Shown: in pieces, positions 5,723-8,141 of the stretch | Numbering within the stretch: position 1 is the stretch's first letter | Layout: every line of letters starts with the position of its first letter | Notes under the pieces: generated by a model | Database searches by the model: none | Seen by the model: only the letters and a program-made list of their open reading frames with translations | Told to the model about the DNA's origin: nothing | Made by a program: the position numbers and the translations under genes | Assembly: GCA_017881765.1 (NCBI GenBank) | Contig: JADGQN010000208.1 | Coordinates: forward strand, 1 to 8,141 | Source of the DNA: Syntrophobacterales bacterium | GTDB lineage: Bacteria; Desulfobacterota; Syntrophorhabdia; Syntrophorhabdales; WCHB1-27 | Direction: 5' to 3' | Length of the DNA: 8,141 bases

Positions 5723-5934
5723 AGGTAAAGACAAGAACGAAGGTAAAGGTAAAGACTAAAAAAAGGTGGAGGTAAAGACTAAGACGAAGTTAAAGAGCAA
5801 AGCAAGGTAAGGGTAAAAAATAGACAAGGGTTGAGATAGACCAGGGACAAACCTGCCTCTTCTCTCAACCCTTGCTCCTGTTCTTTCCTCAACCTTTGGT
5901 TGTCTTTACCTTTACCCTGTTCTTTCCTCTACCT
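5723..5934. repeat. Long imperfect inverted repeat, purine-rich left arm and pyrimidine-rich right arm
   Basis: The left half (about 5697-5836) is strongly A/G-rich and repeats variants of GGTAAAG, for example GGTAAAGACTAA at 5748-5759 and again at 5771-5782. The right half (about 5857-5940) is C/T-rich and carries the complements. Paired blocks from outside in are 5723-5738 with 5919-5934 (13/16), 5742-5756 with 5902-5916 (15/15) and 5825-5836 with 5863-5874 (12/12). The left arm is longer than the right in the middle, so the pairing is bulged. It fills most of the gap between the molybdopterin-subunit gene and mlaE and encodes no credible protein. Confidence 0.7.
5815..5874 (-). terminator. 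Probable intrinsic terminator downstream of the molybdopterin-subunit gene
   Basis: Read on the minus strand, CAAGGGTTGAGA (5874-5863) and TCTCAACCCTTG (5836-5825) form a perfect 12-bp stem with a 26-base loop. The loop can itself pair CAGG with CCTG. Four bases after the stem is a run of six T (5820-5815). It lies 86 bases after the stop of the upstream gene and before the mla leader, where a terminator separating the two transcription units is expected. The long loop is unusual. Confidence 0.6.
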
Positions 5935-5960
5935 CAGCTTTTGCTCTTGCCTGTTTGCGA

Positions 5961-8141
5961 TTACATCTCGTAAGCAGCCAGCTCAGAAGAGTAGCCTTCC
6001 TCAGCGTGCTCGATAGGCTTTCGGGTCTTCTTCTCTTCCGCCTCTTTCTCCCTCAAGGCGCGCCACACCTTCTCGTAGCTGAGCGGCAGGCTATGGACGC
6101 GCACACCGGCAGCATCCAGGATGGCATTTGCAAAGCAACCCATCGTGGGGATGGTAGCCCCCTCGCCAACCTCCTTTACACCCCACGGCCCCGCAGAGTC
6201 ATAGCTCTCAACCAGCTCCGACGTAACCTTCGGCATGTCGAGGGCTGTGGGCAGCCTGTAATCCGACAGGTTCGGATTGACTATCTTGCCGTTCTTGTCG
6301 AACCGGACCTCTTCCCAGATGGCTTCGCCCATGCCCATAAAGAGCGCGCCGTGTACCTGGGCGTGCAGAAGGGCGGGATTGATTACCTGACCGCAGTCAT
6401 GGACGTCCCAGACTTCTTTCACCTTTATCTCGCCCGTCTCCTTGTCAACCTCGACCTCGCTCACCTGCGTCGCGAAGCTGTAAGCCGGCGAAGTCCCAAC
6501 CGCGGCCCCTTTGAAGCTGCCGCCAAGCTTAGGCGGTGTGTAGGCTCCCCGCCCAACGAGAGGTCCTTTGTCCACAAAAAACTTTCGGGCTGCTTTGCTA
6601 AACGGCATGTTGACCTCCGGCTTGCTCTTCACAAAGACGGTCGCGTCCTTGCAGTCGAGTTCCGCGGGATCTACCTCCATCATGGTACCGGCCATTTCCA
6701 GGACCAGCTCTTTTATCATTTCACCCGCTTCCTTGACTGCCGTACCCGACATGAGCGTCTGGCGGCTGGCATATGCCCCGAAATCATGGGGTGTGGTCTC
6801 AGTGTCGGCCGAGACAATTTTCATGTTCTCATATTTGATGCCCATCGCTTCCGCGGCCATCTGGCAGAGCACCGTATCCGATCCCTGTCCGATGTCCGTA
6901 GCCCCTGTATAGAGGGTGGCAGCGGAACCGTCCTCGTGCACTTTGATGATTGCCGCGGCATGCGGGAGGTCGGTTCGATAAATCGGGTAGCCCGCACCCG
7001 ATACGAAGCTGCCGACAGCCATGCCGATGCCTTTACCCTCTGGAAGCTTGCCCTTCTTTTCATCCCAACCTGATAGCTTTCGCGCCTTCTCGATGCAGGC
7101 GGTCAGCTCGCAGGAATTGACCTTAAATGAGTTGGGCGTGACCGTATTCGGCTTCCTCGCGTTGAGGAGCCTTATCTCGGCCGAGTCGAGCCCCAGGTCA
7201 TGAGCGATATTATCAAGGTGACATTCATACGCATATTTCGGCTGCGGGGCCCCGTGGCCGCGCTGTGCGCCGCACGCAGGCAGGTTCGTATAGATCCTGA
7301 GCATGTCAAACTTGTAGTTGTCGAAATCGTAGGTGAGCGTGAGTAGCGCTCCCGCATAGTATGCACTGGCAATACCGAGGCTGGTGTAAGCGCCGCCGTC
7401 CATGACGAAGTTTGCGTAAGACCCGAGAATCTTGCCGTTTCTGTCCACGCCGGTCGTCAGCTCCATGATCTGGCGGTGACGTCCCCTGTTGTGGGCAAAC
7501 ATTTCCGCCCGGTCGTAGAACATTTTTACAGGCCTGCCGGTGATGCGGGCGAGGACGGCTCCGCCGAATTCAAGGCCGGTGGGCTCCATCTTGCCGCCGA
7601 ATCCCCCGCCGACGAAGGTCTTCAGGACCCGGACGTCCCCCATCGGAAGCTCGAATTCCCGGGCGAGGTAGTACTGGAAGTAGTGCGGGGACTGGGTGCT
7701 CGCGTATACGGTCAGCTTCCCGCCGTCCCACATGGAGATGGCGGCATGGGGCTCTATGGGGCTCTGATACGTGCGCTGCCCCACGTAAGAGTCTGTCCTC
7801 ACGTGAAAGGCGCGGGAGAAGGCCTCTTCAACGTTTCCGAACTCCTGGTGGATCTCTGCATTGATGTTCCTCGGGTATTCTTCATGGACAAGCGGAGCAT
7901 CCTCGGCTAGTGCCTCTATAGGATCGAAGACGGCCGGCAGCACCTCGTATTCAACCTTGATCAGCCTTAACGCCTTGTAAACGGTTTCCTCATCGATTGC
8001 CGCGACGGCCGCGACCTTATCGCCGACGAAGCGCACCTTGTCGATGCAGAAAATATTCTCATCCCATCGGGCCGGGCTTATACCGTATTTCTTACTCGGA
8101 ACATCTTTATGGGTGATGATCGCCTTCACGCCCGGAAGCCG
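5961..8141 (-). CDS. Xanthine dehydrogenase-family molybdopterin-binding subunit, 5' end outside window (possibly 4-hydroxybenzoyl-CoA reductase alpha-like)
   Basis: The frame is open to the right edge. The last in-window codons read RLPGVKAIITHKDVP, normal for about 60-80 residues into this family, so only the N-terminus is missing. Numbered from the Val at 8129: the aldehyde oxidase/xanthine dehydrogenase a/b hammerhead end is 1-80; cofactor-binding motifs are GGGFGGKMEPTG (174-185), ACGAQRGHGAPQ (285-296), TDIGQGSDT (411-419) and GPWGVKEVGEG (647-657), where Glu656 fits the catalytic glutamate. It would bind the molybdenum-pterin cofactor and hydroxylate or reductively dehydroxylate its substrate with partner FAD and 2Fe-2S subunits, which are not in the window. 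The AQRGHG and DIGQGSDTV wording reminds me of 4-hydroxybenzoyl-CoA reductase HcrA, but nicotinate, purine or aldehyde substrates remain possible. A charged tail (about 690-722) follows the domain. The GTG at 8127-8129 is not the real start. Confidence 0.93.
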   Translation of the reverse strand, partial: RLPGVKAIITHKDVPSKKYGISPARWDENIFCIDKVRFVGDKVAAVAAIDEETVYKALRLIKVEYEVLPAVFDPIEALAEDAPLVHEEYPRNINAEIHQEFGNVEEAFSRAFHVRTDSYVGQRTYQSPIEPHAAISMWDGGKLTVYASTQSPHYFQYYLAREFELPMGDVRVLKTFVGGGFGGKMEPTGLEFGGAVLARITGRPVKMFYDRAEMFAHNRGRHRQIMELTTGVDRNGKILGSYANFVMDGGAYTSLGIASAYYAGALLTLTYDFDNYKFDMLRIYTNLPACGAQRGHGAPQPKYAYECHLDNIAHDLGLDSAEIRLLNARKPNTVTPNSFKVNSCELTACIEKARKLSGWDEKKGKLPEGKGIGMAVGSFVSGAGYPIYRTDLPHAAAIIKVHEDGSAATLYTGATDIGQGSDTVLCQMAAEAMGIKYENMKIVSADTETTPHDFGAYASRQTLMSGTAVKEAGEMIKELVLEMAGTMMEVDPAELDCKDATVFVKSKPEVNMPFSKAARKFFVDKGPLVGRGAYTPPKLGGSFKGAAVGTSPAYSFATQVSEVEVDKETGEIKVKEVWDVHDCGQVINPALLHAQVHGALFMGMGEAIWEEVRFDKNGKIVNPNLSDYRLPTALDMPKVTSELVESYDSAGPWGVKEVGEGATIPTMGCFANAILDAAGVRVHSLPLSYEKVWRALREKEAEEKKTRKPIEHAEEGYSSELAAYEM

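Noticed and set aside
5697..5840. CRISPR array in the GGTAAAG repeats
   Set aside because: Repeat units are short, variable and irregularly spaced, with no spacers of constant length and no cas genes nearby.
5955..7073. Open frame of 372 codons on the + strand
   Set aside because: It lies wholly antisense to the strongly conserved molybdopterin subunit; its protein is Arg/His-rich with no recognisable domain, as expected of a frame mirrored by a GC-rich gene.

Overview
This window looks like chromosomal DNA from a Gram-negative bacterium with a true outer membrane. A strictly anaerobic Desulfobacterota-like (former deltaproteobacterial) organism is a reasonable guess. The grounds are a contiguous Mla-type phospholipid transport operon in the order E-F-D-C-A, tandem single-domain response regulators, and a molybdenum hydroxylase whose large subunit resembles those of aromatic-compound metabolism. 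The taxonomic guess is inference; there is no marker gene here.

Layout. Positions 1-634 (+ strand) hold the end of one receiver-domain protein and a complete second one, separated by a short spacer with a perfect 8-bp hairpin. Positions 635-1129 are non-coding. The first 200 bases show nothing I can name. The rest is occupied by two adjacent, divergent copies of a palindromic repeat element (839-993 and 1002-1129).

Positions 1130-5595 form one tightly packed minus-strand operon. Read in its own direction it is mlaE (permease, TTG start) > mlaF (ATPase with an extra C-terminal domain) > mlaD (MCE protein) > mlaC (periplasmic carrier) > mlaA (outer-membrane component) > a small zincin-like metallopeptidase. 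Neighbouring genes overlap by 4 bases or are separated by 6-32 bases. The set should build a machine that moves phospholipids between inner and outer membranes: MlaFED in the inner membrane, MlaC as periplasmic shuttle, MlaA at the outer membrane. No mlaB (STAS) gene is present between or next to these genes.

Positions 5596-5960 are non-coding. They contain the mlaE leader, whose Shine-Dalgarno can pair into a small hairpin, a weak candidate promoter, and a long purine-rich/pyrimidine-rich imperfect inverted repeat. The inner part of that repeat forms a plausible intrinsic terminator for the upstream gene. Positions 5961-8141 (minus strand) hold most of a xanthine dehydrogenase-family molybdopterin-binding subunit that runs off the right edge of the window.

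The most notable observation is that MlaF carries about 165 extra C-terminal residues that read as a degenerate GGDEF (diguanylate cyclase-like) domain, with SRDQI where GGDEF would be. This is an ABC ATPase fused to a probable inactive nucleotide-sensing or structural module, in an operon that lacks the usual MlaF regulator MlaB. Other points of interest are an MlaA without a lipobox cysteine, the paired palindromic elements, and the long A/G-T/C inverted repeat.
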